Under the pieces are notes generated by a model. That model was not told the DNA's origin, searched no databases, and saw only the letters and a program-made list of their open reading frames with translations. Below, one piece after another: positions 33,101 to 43,937 of a stretch of DNA of 64,000 bases (positions are counted from its first letter, which is position 1; each line of letters starts with the position of its first letter). The translations under genes and the position numbers were made by a program. Location: the NCBI GenBank assembly GCA_014529385.2, contig CM043969.1, forward strand, positions 32,402,446-32,466,445, read 5' to 3'. The DNA comes from Adiantum capillus-veneris (Eukaryota; Streptophyta; Polypodiopsida; Polypodiales; Pteridaceae).

Positions 33101-34567
33101 ATGTGGAAGGTCGCAGGTGCCTCCCAATTCCTGGCCATCACTGGCTGGGGCATCTCCGACATCAAGCTCGCCAAGAAAGCCTGGATCCTCCCTGGCCAAA
33201 AATGCACCAACATCGACCTCATGCCCGTCAACTACGACTTCGACGTCCAAGCCATGAGCGCCGAAAAGCTCCCCTTCGTCCTCCCCGCCGTCTTCACCGT
33301 CGGCCCCAAAGCCGAGAACCAGGACGCCCTCATCAAATACGCCCGCCTCGTCGCCCCCCATGACAAGCACTCCAACCATGTCAAAGATCTTGTCAAAGGC
33401 ATCATTGAAGGCGAGACGCGCGTCCTCGCTGCTGCCATGACCATGGAGGAGATCTTCAAAGGCACCAAAGAGTTCAAGCATGAGGTTTTCCAGAAGGTGC
33501 AATTGGAGCTCAATGAGTTTGGGCTGCTCATCTATAATGCCAACGTCAAGCAGCTTGTGGATGTTCCTGGCCATGAGTATTTCTCCTTCTTGGGCCAAAA
33601 GATACAGCAAGAGGCTGCCAATAGTGCCAAGGTTGCGGTCGCGGAAGCCAAGTATAAGGGAGATGTCGGTGCCAAAGAGCGGCAAGGGCTTACACAGCAG
33701 AACGCCGCAAGGGTCGAGGCCGAAACCAAGGTCTTCTCAATCAAGCAAGCGCAGATGGCAAAGCAGCAAGAGCTGCAGACTCAAGCAGAGACCAAGATCT
33801 TTGAGAACACAAGGAAGGCTGAAATGGCTCAAGCAGATGCAGAGCTTGCCAAGAAATCTGCATTGTGGTCCCAAGAAGTAGAGGTTGCGAAGATACAAAG
33901 CACAAATGTGGCTGCCATACGAGATGCGGAGCTACAACGGGAGCTCGAAATCCGGCGGGCGCAAGCAGAATTAGAGCGTCTCCGCGCGAATGAAGTGGTG
34001 CCAGCCACCATTCAGTACGAGACCACAGTGCAAGAAGCACAGGCGGCACTGGTTCAACGCCAGCGCGCTGCTGATGCAAAGCTCTTTGAGCAGCAACGCG
34101 AGGCCGATGCCATCACATACCAGAGCGAGCGAGGGGCGGACGCGCAACGCCAAACCGCGGATGCAGAGGCGTATGCCATCATCAGGAGGGCGGACGCGAA
34201 GCTGTATGCGGCGCAAAAGGAGGCGGAGGGGATCATAGCGATGGCGGAGGCAAAGAGTGTGCTGTTGGGGAAGCTGATGAAGGAGTTGAATGGGGATTAC
34301 AAGAGTGTGCACGAGTTCTTGCTGTTGGACAGGGGGGTGTATCAAGAGATGGGGCGCATCAATGCAGAGGCCATCAAGGGGCTCAGTCCAAAGATAAGCA
34401 TATGGGATACAACAGCCCACGGGGGTTCAATGCCATCGTCTGCAGCAGCAGGCTCTAGTGCTCTGGAGCAAATGTCCCAAATATATAGAACCATCCCCCC
34501 TTTGCTAACCACGGTGAAGGACCAAACGGGAGTAAACCCAGCCCCTTTCCTTGCCACTGTGCCTTAA
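33101..34567 (+). CDS. FLOT: Flotillin-like protein, copy 2
   Basis: An uninterrupted 488-residue flotillin has the same length as copy 1 (3467-4933) and 15 residue differences by my count, for example GWG for GVG near residue 17, DVDAE/RVEAE-type changes and LATVP for LATLP at the end. The SPFH/PHB domain is at about residues 1-200 and the Ala/Glu-rich coiled coil at about 200-400, followed by a conserved C-terminus (PKISIWDTTAHGG). It should form hetero- or homo-oligomeric scaffolds at plasma-membrane microdomains. The start MWKVAGASQF is preferred over the upstream in-frame ATG at 32951, because that extension is mostly CT-repeat-encoded Leu-Ser. No intron is seen, and a 14-A run begins 37 nt after the stop. 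Both frames are fully open, so both copies may be functional. Confidence 0.95.
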   Translation: MWKVAGASQFLAITGWGISDIKLAKKAWILPGQKCTNIDLMPVNYDFDVQAMSAEKLPFVLPAVFTVGPKAENQDALIKYARLVAPHDKHSNHVKDLVKGIIEGETRVLAAAMTMEEIFKGTKEFKHEVFQKVQLELNEFGLLIYNANVKQLVDVPGHEYFSFLGQKIQQEAANSAKVAVAEAKYKGDVGAKERQGLTQQNAARVEAETKVFSIKQAQMAKQQELQTQAETKIFENTRKAEMAQADAELAKKSALWSQEVEVAKIQSTNVAAIRDAELQRELEIRRAQAELERLRANEVVPATIQYETTVQEAQAALVQRQRAADAKLFEQQREADAITYQSERGADAQRQTADAEAYAIIRRADAKLYAAQKEAEGIIAMAEAKSVLLGKLMKELNGDYKSVHEFLLLDRGVYQEMGRINAEAIKGLSPKISIWDTTAHGGSMPSSAAAGSSALEQMSQIYRTIPPLLTTVKDQTGVNPAPFLATVP

Positions 34568-34604
34568 TGTTTTGTACAAAAGGTTTGATGCTCAAAACAC
34601 CTTT

Positions 34605-34618
34605 AAAAAAAAAAAAAA
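34605..34618 (+). other. A14 run 37 nt after the flotillin copy 2 stop
   Basis: Fourteen consecutive A residues follow a short 3' tail. This may be a genome-encoded poly(A) relic of a retrocopy or a chance homopolymer. No flanking target duplication was identified. Confidence 0.4.
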
Positions 34619-35108
34619 GCCCAAGCTTGTTGATCGTCCATGCGTTTTGGCAAAAGCGAAGAGGTCGAACACACCAAGCATGGTTTAGCCTTATCCGTAA
34701 GGGTTGTCGTAAGATTGTGGATTTGCATCCAATATTTTGATGTTCTTTGGGCAGGCCTTGTTGCCTCAATAAGAAACGTTGTAAAAGCCCACACGATTGT
34801 AGTATTTTTATTTCTAAACCAAAATAGCTCCTATAGTAAGCACTACTAGGTAAAAATTTAGAAATGTTGTCGTCGAGTATCCTGATTCTTTCGTCTTCAA
34901 GAATCTCCATGGCTGAAAATTTTTGAAACCATCTCCAACACAAAACCATGAACATACCTATTCCATGCAAAGTGAAGGAAAAAAATATTGTCTTCTCTAA
35001 AGACTGAGTATGCAATGTGGATGAACATAGAGACTGAGTGACAAACCGTTCATCAAACACATGCAAACAATGAGGTCGAATCTTTTTTGTTTGATCGAGA
35101 TCAATCAA
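34619..35108. other. No gene recognised
   Basis: This is unique sequence between flotillin copy 2 and the gypsy remnant. The minus-strand open frame here (to 35108) continues into the antisense of flotillin and is not supported. Confidence 0.5.
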
Positions 35109-35618
35109 CTATGGCAAATCACAATGAAAATGCCCATGTTTGGTGCTCATACTATCATGTGATCTTTCAGAAACTGTGTCATGCAAAGGAAGAGACATGG
35201 AATGTGACTTCCTTACATACAAACTTTTCAGCTTTTCATGAACAATCCGCATACATTCGTGCTCATCCATGAGAGAAACGTGCTCAACATACAATATGTC
35301 CTGCCTAGGAAAAGGGATCACATAACGATGCTGACTAAAATACAGGAAACCTTCACGAATGAAACACTCGAACAATGCGTGCGTATCAATCATGCGAACA
35401 CATAATACTTCCTGTGAGGGTTCTTTGGACCAAGGCTCGAGAGCCAAGATCGGTTCTTTGGGATCTATCGAATCTTCTGGTGGGGGATCTGCGAACCTCG
35501 ACTCAAAAGCCAAGATCGATTCTTGGTGATTGATCGAATCTACAACGAGGTTAGCGTCCCTAGAAAAAGCCTCAACTAACACATCATTCTTGTGAACAAT
35601 CACTTCATCTTCATGCAA
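35109..35618 (-). pseudogene. ORF downstream of a gypsy protease, function unknown
   Basis: This 169-codon frame (MHEDEVIVHKND to HGHFHCDLP) lies on the same strand as, and downstream of, the gypsy gag-protease remnant. It is preceded at 35619-35740 by a repetitive stretch that would encode Asp/His/Leu-rich units (HDDLNDND-like). I recognise no domain. It is either a spacer region of the same element before a deleted RT, or an accessory ORF. Confidence 0.4.
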
Positions 35619-35740
35619 TTCATCATGCTTGTCTTTTCATCCAAATCATCATGTAAATCATTATCGTTCAAATCATCATGCTTATCTTTATCATCCAAAT
35701 CATCCTGCTTCTCATAATCATGCAAATCCTGTGTATCATG

Positions 35741-37681
35741 CTATGGAGAAAAAGAGATTAAGAGAATCTCCTTGTCCCGAATCCTTTCAACCTTGTCTTG
35801 CATATTAGCAATGAGAGATGGAGAAGGAACAATGTCCACTCCATGAAAGATAGTAGGAGAATCACTTTTGGCATTGAGAGTTAAAGTGTTATCCTCCCAA
35901 TCAACGAGAGGGTTTATTTCACGAAACCATTTCATGCCTAAAATCATATCACATCCTGAGAGAGGAGAAACAACAAATCTTCTAGTGAAGCCAGTCTGTT
36001 GAATTAAAAACAACACATCAAGGCACTCCTTCGTGATGAGAGCGTCCATACCAGTACGAAAGCCAGAGACCTTGATAGGAGATCTCGGACTTACTTCGAG
36101 GCGGGCTCTCTCAACAAGAGAGGGATTGATCACATCATGCATACTACCTGGGTCAAACAATATGACAAAACGGTGCCCCAACGTACGACCATAACATTTA
36201 ATGAGAGAATCATCAATGGGAGGGTCCTGAGAAACTTTGGACACAATCGTGTTATCATTCATTGCATTGACAGATGTAGTGGGTGCTGTGGGTTCTTTAG
36301 ATTCATTTGATTCAAGCTTAGGACATGTTCGTTTTATGTGACCATTAATGTGACAATGAAAACAACGACCTTCCTTAGAATAAGTGCTTTGTTCTTCCGA
36401 AGTGATGTATCCTCCTACAATTCCTTGTGCTACCTTTTTATCTGGAGTAAGCTTAGGTTTAGCAGTTGTGTTAGCCTTACCCTTAGATTCATTAGAAGAA
36501 TTCTTTGATGAGAGACTGTTGGAAGATTGGTTAGAGGAGTTATCATTCTTACCGTTCTGCGGGTTCTGAGAAGTTTGTGAGGTTCTTGTGGAAGTCTTGT
36601 TCTCCTTAGGCTTTCCCTTGTTGTGCTTCATCTCCTGTGCGAGAGCAATCGCTACCGCTTTGTTGAGATCGATTGGATCGAATACCTCGACATCTTACTT
36701 GATATACTCATCCAATCCAAAGAGAAAAGCCTCTTTGCGCTCATCATCTAACATGAGTAATTGGGTACCTAGCTGCAAAACACGATTAGAAAAACACATA
36801 ACCGGAATACCATTTTGCTTAAGAGCACGCCAATCGTCCTTCAATCATGCCAGGTACTGAGGTGGCATAAACCGCGCCTTGAGCTTGTCTTGGAAATCAG
36901 CCCAACTAAAGGAGAGGGGCGTGAAATCGTCGGCTGCCTCTAGGTGCGCGGCTAGCTGTGCCTCTTGCCATGCATGGTACCAATTGATGGCATCACCGGC
37001 AAGGTACATAGCTGCCGTCAAAACTTTGCTATTTCAAGTCTTCTTAGTTGTCGCAAAATAAGCATTAAATTGATGCAACCAAGAATGAGTAACTTTAGCA
37101 TCCATCTTACCGCCGTCATACTTACTGGAAGTCAACTTTTCTGTAACTGGATGGTTGGAATCCGCGTCGTGGCTTGCGCCACTTGACGAACTTCCACGAT
37201 CTTTGGGTGGTTCGGTCTTCGAGGCTAGGATGTGGGAAATAAATTATTGATGACGAATCTCCCTTTGAGCCTCTCGTTCATTGCGCTCGCGTTCGAAAGC
37301 AAGTCGATGTTCTTCTTGTTTTGCGGCCTGAGCCAGGCGCTCACGGTCCTGAGCAAGGTGATTTTCTTCTTGTTTTGCGGCAAGTGTGGCGTTTCTTTCA
37401 TCGCGCTCGCGGTCCTTGGATTCTTGTGCACGGTCCTTTGTTGCTTGTTCTTCTGCTTTTCTTGTGAGTTGTGCCAATGCAACTCGATTCGTTTCTTGTT
37501 GTTGTGCCATCATGTCCAACATCGACTTGACCATCATCTCCATAGGAGTGAGGACAACTCGTGGTGTAGATGGCGAAGGGGGAGGGTTGGAAAAATCTCC
37601 TGGTAGGGAGAATCCTTCATCGCCTCTCTCATGCTCATCACCTGAATGCGAAGTATCCATGCCGCTTCGGGTGACGACCAT
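35741..37681 (-). pseudogene. Ty3/gypsy Gag-protease remnant
   Basis: One frame from MVVTRSGMD (37681) to the TAG at 35741 is broken by four in-frame stops (about 37244, 37036, 36851, 36695). In order it has an N-terminal Glu/Arg-rich helix (about residues 45-145). A Retrotrans_gag domain lies at about 36700-37050 (LAGDAINWYHAW, FSWADFQDKLKARFMPPQY). A Ser/Asn/Lys-rich linker, a zinc knuckle (CFHCHINGHIKRTC near 36340) and a retropepsin fold (FVILFDPGSMHD, with ILGMKWF near 35940) follow. The protease triad reads DPG where DSG or DTG is expected. No RT, RNase H or integrase follows, so the element is truncated. Confidence 0.88.
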
Positions 37682-38013
37682 GCACTAGGATCTTTGGATC
37701 TTAAGTTCACGAGGAACTTGGTTCTTGAGGGTCTTGAGGTTCTTGAGTTCTTGGGTTCTTGAGGATCTTGAGGTTCTTGAGGGTTTCTTTCGCTTGCAAA
37801 TCGCGTTGGAGAAGGATCTTCTCTTCACCCAAGTTCTACCCTTTTCTGCGGCGGGCGCACCCCTTGGAGGCCTTGCGCTCACACCAAGGTTGCTTTTTCC
37901 CACCTTACGTCGATGGGCTGGCCGCTAAGTGCACGATCCGATCGCAACAAGCAAAAAATATTCTTGTGGTTCTTGTGGTTCTTTCCTTGAGTAATGCAGA
38001 ACACTTCCAAAGC

Positions 38014-38025
38014 TCTGATACCAAT
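38014..38025 (-). other. Primer binding site of the gypsy gag-protease remnant
   Basis: The minus strand reads TGGTATCAGAGC, directly inside sequence ending ...TTACA (38027). This identifies the 5' LTR as the stretch to the right of 38027 (extent unknown, because no second copy is in the window). The leader 37682-38013 contains short tandem TTCTTGAGG repeats. Confidence 0.75.
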
Positions 38026-38026
38026 G

Positions 38027-38477
38027 TAAGGTGCAATGGAATGAATGTTGTATTTTCTCAAGATTAGTGATCTTTATTTGCTCAAGGTTCCTTTTAGTTC
38101 TTAGGGAAAGAGAGTACATTAGACACTCATAAGAAATTGGTGCCCTAGAAGAATTTTAGGCACATCTTGGTCTATTTTGTCTATTGGGTTCCTTAGCCAA
38201 ATCCATGGTTGCTTTGTTCGTGGAGAGGGCACACACTCACATACAACAACACTTATAGGCTGAAAACAATCTGTTCATCTCTTTTGTGCTTGTGTTAAAA
38301 CTTTTCTACACTAATCTAGAGTAATTTGCCCGTGGAGTATCTCTTATGAGACATTTTGTAAGAGGGACGTGACACCAAGGCACAACTCCTATCAAAGCTC
38401 ATGGATCACAAGCAATCCTTGTCCCTCAATTTCCTCCACTCCTTTCAATTTGTAGCGGATCATAGCACATGGTTCCT

Positions 38478-38548
<71 letters not shown>

Positions 38549-39083
38549 CGGGGATTCCATTGACGTGATCATGATTGTGTGATTACGTTAATAACTCTAG
38601 GAATTACACAAGAAAAACATGTGATCACGTTAATTGTTAACGTGACTTTGATGATGACTTGCAACAACCCATAGAAACGGTTAACCCGTTGGTTAAAATC
38701 ATATTCCCTGAGGGTCCCATCAATATTTTTTTATTTTTTCGACAAGCCCGCCGGGTAATAGCCCGACGGGCCAGCCGAGAAAATAAAAGACCTCGATGCA
38801 CGTAATTATATACGTGCTTATCGTGGTGTTTTGACTAGGCAAATCCTTGGGGAGTGTATCTGAGTGCCGGGTACAATCATCTCCTTGTTAATTGACCTAA
38901 GGTTACAGAGTCACAAGTCCTTTTTTTGGGTTGGTCATGATTCTTAATTCAGTAACCACTTCTAAAAATATTTAAATCCTTTACGGAACATAAGGGTACG
39001 AAACCAAAACAATTGAAAATTTAGAGAGTCATGCTCATTGCGGCGAAGCCATTGGTCCAAATGAGGGCTGTAATTGGTTTGAG
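38027..39083. other. 5' LTR of the gypsy remnant (extent unknown), (CT)n tract, no gene
   Basis: The left part must be the 5' LTR belonging to the primer site at 38014-38025 (TG at 38027). A CT microsatellite lies at about 38482-38545. The rest is unique sequence without a supported gene. Confidence 0.5.
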
Positions 39084-39088
39084 AAGAT

Positions 39089-39307
39089 TGTTAGGTAAAG
39101 GTGGTGTGCCTCAGTGTGCCAGTGTGCTTTGCCCGTGGCTGCCCACATTTATCTCCTTATTCTGTATACATACAAAGAATAAGGAGCTCTAACTCATTCT
39201 CACATTGTGCTCATACAGTGAGATTTGGGAGCTCCACCCACATCCCTATGTCGTATTCTCACTCTCCTTCTCACTCTCCGCACACGCATCACATTCTCAC
39301 ACTCATG
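39089..39307 (+). repeat. Copia E 5' LTR
   Basis: It is bounded by the AAGAT target duplication on the left and the primer binding site on the right. It contains an inverted pair CCTTATTCT/AGAATAAGG. Confidence 0.85.
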
Positions 39308-40899
39308 ATTGGTATCAGAGCTTTGGCGACGCATGTGCGACGGCTTCCCGACGAGACGGAAGCGACGAAGCTCGACTATGGCGGCTTGAGCTTAGCGGAG
39401 GTGGATACAGCTCGACGGTGTTAGATCTCAGCTTAGGCATGTTTATTCAACTTGTATAGAGTTTGTGTAGCAAGCCATTGCTGAATTTTGCAGAAAAAGA
39501 GAAGGAACAAGAAGTGTTGCAGCTCGTTTTTGCTGTTTTTGGCTCCCGAAACAATGTGTTTTGCATATCCGTCACACGGAGTCGGATGGATATGATCTAG
39601 GAGTCTAGGTTGGGGTTTTGACACATTCTAAACACAATGGTGATGTTCATTTTTGAAATTTTTCTCTGAATTACGGCAAGTACAACAACAACAAGTTTAT
39701 GCTGCGTTTTTGGACCAAAACAAAGGTTTTTGGCATATCTCTCACACTCGGACTCAGCTACATGTGATCCAAGAGTCTACCTTGAGGTTTTGGCATGTTC
39801 CGGATGCGCTTGTCATATCAAAATTTTGAAATTCTAAGTGCTGAATTTTTTGTAGCAGCCTCTCAACAATCTCGACATATCGAGGTTTTGCAGTTTGATT
39901 CCTACAGTGTAGAGAGTGATGCGGTTTGCATTTTTGGCTATTTATGGAACACTCTAGTGCTATTTGAGAGAGAATTCACCTTGTTTTTGCTTATGCAAGT
40001 GATAGTTTGGGATGTGACTTTCGGAACGTTACACATCCAGATGCGGTTTCATGCGCACTATTTGACTATGTGGGGTATTTCAAAGAGCTTTTTTAGCATG
40101 GTTTTGTGCAATTTCATGCTATGTATGCATTATGCGGATACACTTTGAGTTAGCCATAGCTCGCAGGGTAGTAGGTTTATAGTTTTGCAATGTTTTTGGG
40201 ACAGGTCCATAGAGCTACTCGGTTAGGAGTGAGCGAGTTTGCCAGGCTTTTGGCATTGCATGTAGACCATTTGTGGATTTTTCTTCTGAGACACTGTCTA
40301 TTGTCATGCGTATTTGGTGAGATTTTTTGAGTTTTTGCTCAGTTTCTAGTGGAAACTCTGTAGAATTTTTTACAAGATTTCTCGCCATGATTTATGCGTA
40401 TTCGCAGTTTGCTCTCTGATGGTACAATGGTCAATATATTCCCACTTTGACAGCAATAGGAGTTGTGTATGCTATGGTTTTCTGGCATATTGTTTATTCA
40501 TTGACACATTTTGGCAGCAACTTTTTACTCACATATGAATGTCATTTGTGGCACCGTTGCGTGATACTCCGGCTAGAGCGGTTTGGCTCAGTGTATGACT
40601 TTGTGAGAGAGGTGATTGTGGATGAGTACATTCTCAGATTGGCCATTTGGGCATTTGTTGTTGTCTCCATTACGTTTTACAGTTGAGTTTTTTGCTCTAG
40701 TTTTACAAAGCAGACTCTGTCAAAATTTTACCAGAAATGTATGCCTATTGAAGATGCTAGTGAGCTTGACCATTTGCTCACCTTATTTGCTTGAGACAGT
40801 GGTTTTCTCTTGGGTGGGAGAGTCTTGTGATCTCGAGTCTCGAGCATTGTTTGCCATAGTTTTGGCATGGACATGGAGACGCTTCAGGCTAGAGGCGGT

Positions 40900-42118
40900 T
40901 CTCGCTCACGATCGCGACCGACAGACATGTTGCGGCCACAATGGACATATTAGGCGTCGTTGCTTCAGGCGTATGAGGCAGCGAAAGAGGTAGATGCATG
41001 GTGCTACTATAAGGACATATGCTAGAGATTATGCATGTGATGGGCATGTCACTTTTGAGTCTATCTTGCCTTCAGACTACTTTGTGTCTTGGGATAGCAC
41101 ATTGTCTATGCATATTCTACTAGACGAGCATCCAATTTTTCACGTAACGCCACGTCGTGATTTATTTTTCTCTTTCTCTAGTGGGAGACTTGGTTGTGTG
41201 TAGTTTGCTGATGGTTCAACATATGACATAGAGGGTGTTGGAGATGTATGCGGTGTATTTCTTATGCTACAAGATGTATGTTATGTAACAGGACTCAGTC
41301 AGAGTCTCATTTTAGTGCATTAGTTGCAGAGTAGTGGACATTGTGTAATGCTTAGAGAGCAGTCATTTCAGATGCATAGGGGATCACTGGTGATAGCCAT
41401 AGGTGATAGAAGTGGTATGGTATATCCTTTGCATATTTCTAACACATGAGGCAGTGTAGTCTCTGTGTATTTGTAGTCATGTTTGGAGCGAGATATGAGG
41501 CGGGTCTCTTTTGCGGATGTGCTGTATGGAGACCAGGTTGTGCATTTGTCTTGTGGTGACGTTCACATAGACAGTGGTATCTCTGGGAATGCACAACTTG
41601 GTCAGTCATTAGTTGAGGTGACATCAGCTGAGCCAGAGACCAATGCATTGTTCTATGATGTGTCTAATACATTTGAAGGCGACAGTGTCCTTCAAACAGC
41701 TGTGTGTGATTGCAGTGCTACTGATTTTTTAATTCTGCAGTCATTCTCAGTACAGATGCCTTTGCCAGACGATGCTGACATGATGATGCATAGTCAGGTG
41801 GTTCCTGATGAGGATGCATATGGCACTGAGGTTGCTGATAGGGATAGGTTGACACACATAGTGCATGTTTTGTCGGCTTTTGGATCTCTCATGTTTGACC
41901 TTTTGGTCTCGAGACCTGATCTTGCTTATGCGGTTGGTGCATTTGCAGTGGGAGTTGTCAGTCATGCGATGACTGACATTGGCATTGTGCATTGTGGAGC
42001 CATACATGCCGTCACTCAATACCTGCATCAGAAGTTTCATCGTAGCTCTAGCGCCAGTGATATGCATGTTGCATCTACACTAGAGCGGTTACAGAGTGAG
42101 CTAGTGGACATAGGTTGA
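40900..42118 (+). pseudogene. Copia E Gag-Pol remnants
   Basis: Fragments can be read in several frames. They are a zinc knuckle near 40925-40965 (CCGHNGHIRRRC), a protease region near 41070-41180 (decayed active site, HVTPRRDLFFSF), a GAG-pre-integrase stretch to about 41460, and an RNase H start near 41875-42040 (GSLMFDLLVSRPDLAYAVG). The frame 41483-42118 is open for 211 codons but joins unrelated parts across a deletion that removed the integrase core and RT. The stretch 39322-40900 must be leader and gag but is too decayed to recognise. Confidence 0.7.
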
Positions 42119-42203
42119 GAGCCGTCTTCTCTCACCTCTTGTATATACTAGTTGTAGGCTAGTCTTCTCGCCACTTATCGGCACACAACATTTAGTGGGA
42201 GAA

Positions 42204-42432
42204 TGTTAGGTAAAGGCGGTGTGCCTCACTGTGCTTTGCCAGTGTCTGTCGGCCACTGTCCAACTGTCCACGTTTATTTCCTTATTCTTTATACATACAA
42301 AGAATAAGGATCTCTCACTCATTCTCACATTGTGCTCATACAGTGAGATTTGGGAGCTCCACCCACATCCCTGTGTCGTATTCCCTCTCTCCTTCTCACT
42401 CTCCGTACACGCATCGCATTCGTGCACTCACA
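42204..42432 (+). repeat. Copia E 3' LTR
   Basis: It pairs with 39089-39307 and is followed by AAGAT at 42433-42437. Confidence 0.85.
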
Positions 42433-42437
42433 AAGAT

Positions 42438-43937
42438 GAGCATATGCAAATGACGAGCCGATAGTCAAGGGTTGGATGTCTTGTACTAGTGTACTAAGCA
42501 TATAAAGATCCTTGAAGTCTTGCATTTTTCACCATCATAGATTTGAGTTGATATACATTGTCATTGCACAATATAAGAGCTATAATCCTTAATTGGGTGA
42601 AAATAGCTTTTATATATTGAATTGGTTGCATAAGAGGGCTACAATTCTTGACTGGGTACAAGTAGTCCTCAATTGTGTGATTATATTGAAGATTTCATTG
42701 CATTATTTTATGCATTGGTTTATACAGAGACTACATTATCTATTATGAAAGATTATTAGTTTATGAAATGACTAATCATAGATATTATTGCTTTCTTGTT
42801 TTTTTGCAAATAATTGACATCGTTCAGTTTAGAAGTTGATTATTCTTTGTGGCATTTGAAATTAGATGTGTCTTATTGTTTGCAAATCGATCAAAGAGGA
42901 CGTATAAATAATCATCATAATAATAATTGCATTGAGAAATTCATAGCATTGTTGTATGCATTATGCCGTACAAAGAGTGTGTGGGACGCATGTCTAACCT
43001 CACCATCCTATCTTATTGCAGTATTAGCGAGAACCACGATTAAATTGTCAATCCATGGGATGAAGCTGACTCAACTAGTGTATAGAGGCTACAAGAGGTT
43101 TTCAATCTCTCAGAAAACAATTAACAAATCGCATCTAACTCAAGCTACACTCAAGTGACTAAAATCACCAAAAGCCAATCGTTCATCGACAAACAAATCA
43201 CATCCGTTACAGCATCAAATGACATCCAAACATATGAAACTTCTAGGACATGTTTATAAGACCTAAGCACACATACTTATGGTCTCAAACCCCACTTTAG
43301 GTCAAGTTTCAAAATCGCGATTATTAACAACAATGGATTTTTGACCTAGTCGTTTTCGACCTAGAATGCATCTAAATGCTTAGCAATGATACCCCAATAC
43401 CCCGCCTATGCTTAGTTTTTTATTTGAAAGTGTAAATTCCTACTTATGATGAATTAGGCCGCAAGTCGGCGATGCCAAAAACTACGAATTACTGTGATGT
43501 GTTTACGTCAATGCTTAGAGCTCTTATCTGTGGTTACAATGCAACAAACACGACTGCAATGTGACAACCGGGGAGGGAGTAGGAAGCGCGAGAAGGAGAG
43601 GAGTGAGTGCCATTAGCTCACACTGTGTATTTCATTATCCAAAACTTTTTAATAACTTCCAAAAATTGGCTTTTATACCTTAGCCAAGGTTTTTGGTGGT
43701 CAAAACTAATAATCTGAGAGTTCTACCAAAGATGGGTAATGACATGTTGATACAATCTGGAAGCTTGTAGTCTCGGCTCATTAATTACAGAGTTTATCCG
43801 AGAAAATAGGAGTAACAATATTCATGATTTATCAAAATTATAAGTGCTTTACAATGAGAACTCCGAAAAATGGTATCTGTACTAGCTTGCTACTGACATT
43901 TCCCCCCTCCTTGTCTGTGTCATCCCTTGACACAACT
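42438..43937. other. No gene recognised
   Basis: This is AT-rich unique sequence. The only longer frame (42814-43158, 114 codons) has no recognisable domain. A near-copy of the ATCGCGATTATT motif discussed at 47272 occurs near 43313. Confidence 0.5.

Larger units (their letters stand above)
39089..42432 (+). mobile_element. Copia element E, old internally decayed copy
   Basis: LTRs lie at 39089-39307 and 42204-42432 (both start TGTTAGGTAAAGG; shared GTGAGATTTGGGAGCTCCAC). The 5-bp target duplication AAGAT is at 39084-39088 and 42433-42437. A primer site TGGTATCAGAGC lies at 39310-39321, and a purine tract (TTTAGTGGGAGAA) precedes the right LTR. The LTRs differ at many positions and by small indels, and the left LTR ends TG where CA is expected, so the insertion is old. 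The element is only 3344 bp because most of integrase and RT is deleted. Confidence 0.88.

Noticed and set aside
33095-34557. Long open frames antisense to or shifted within flotillin copy 2
   Set aside because: Same reason: mirror images of the real gene.
34455-35108. 217-codon minus-strand ORF
   Set aside because: It runs from unique sequence into the antisense of the flotillin end and has no recognisable domain.
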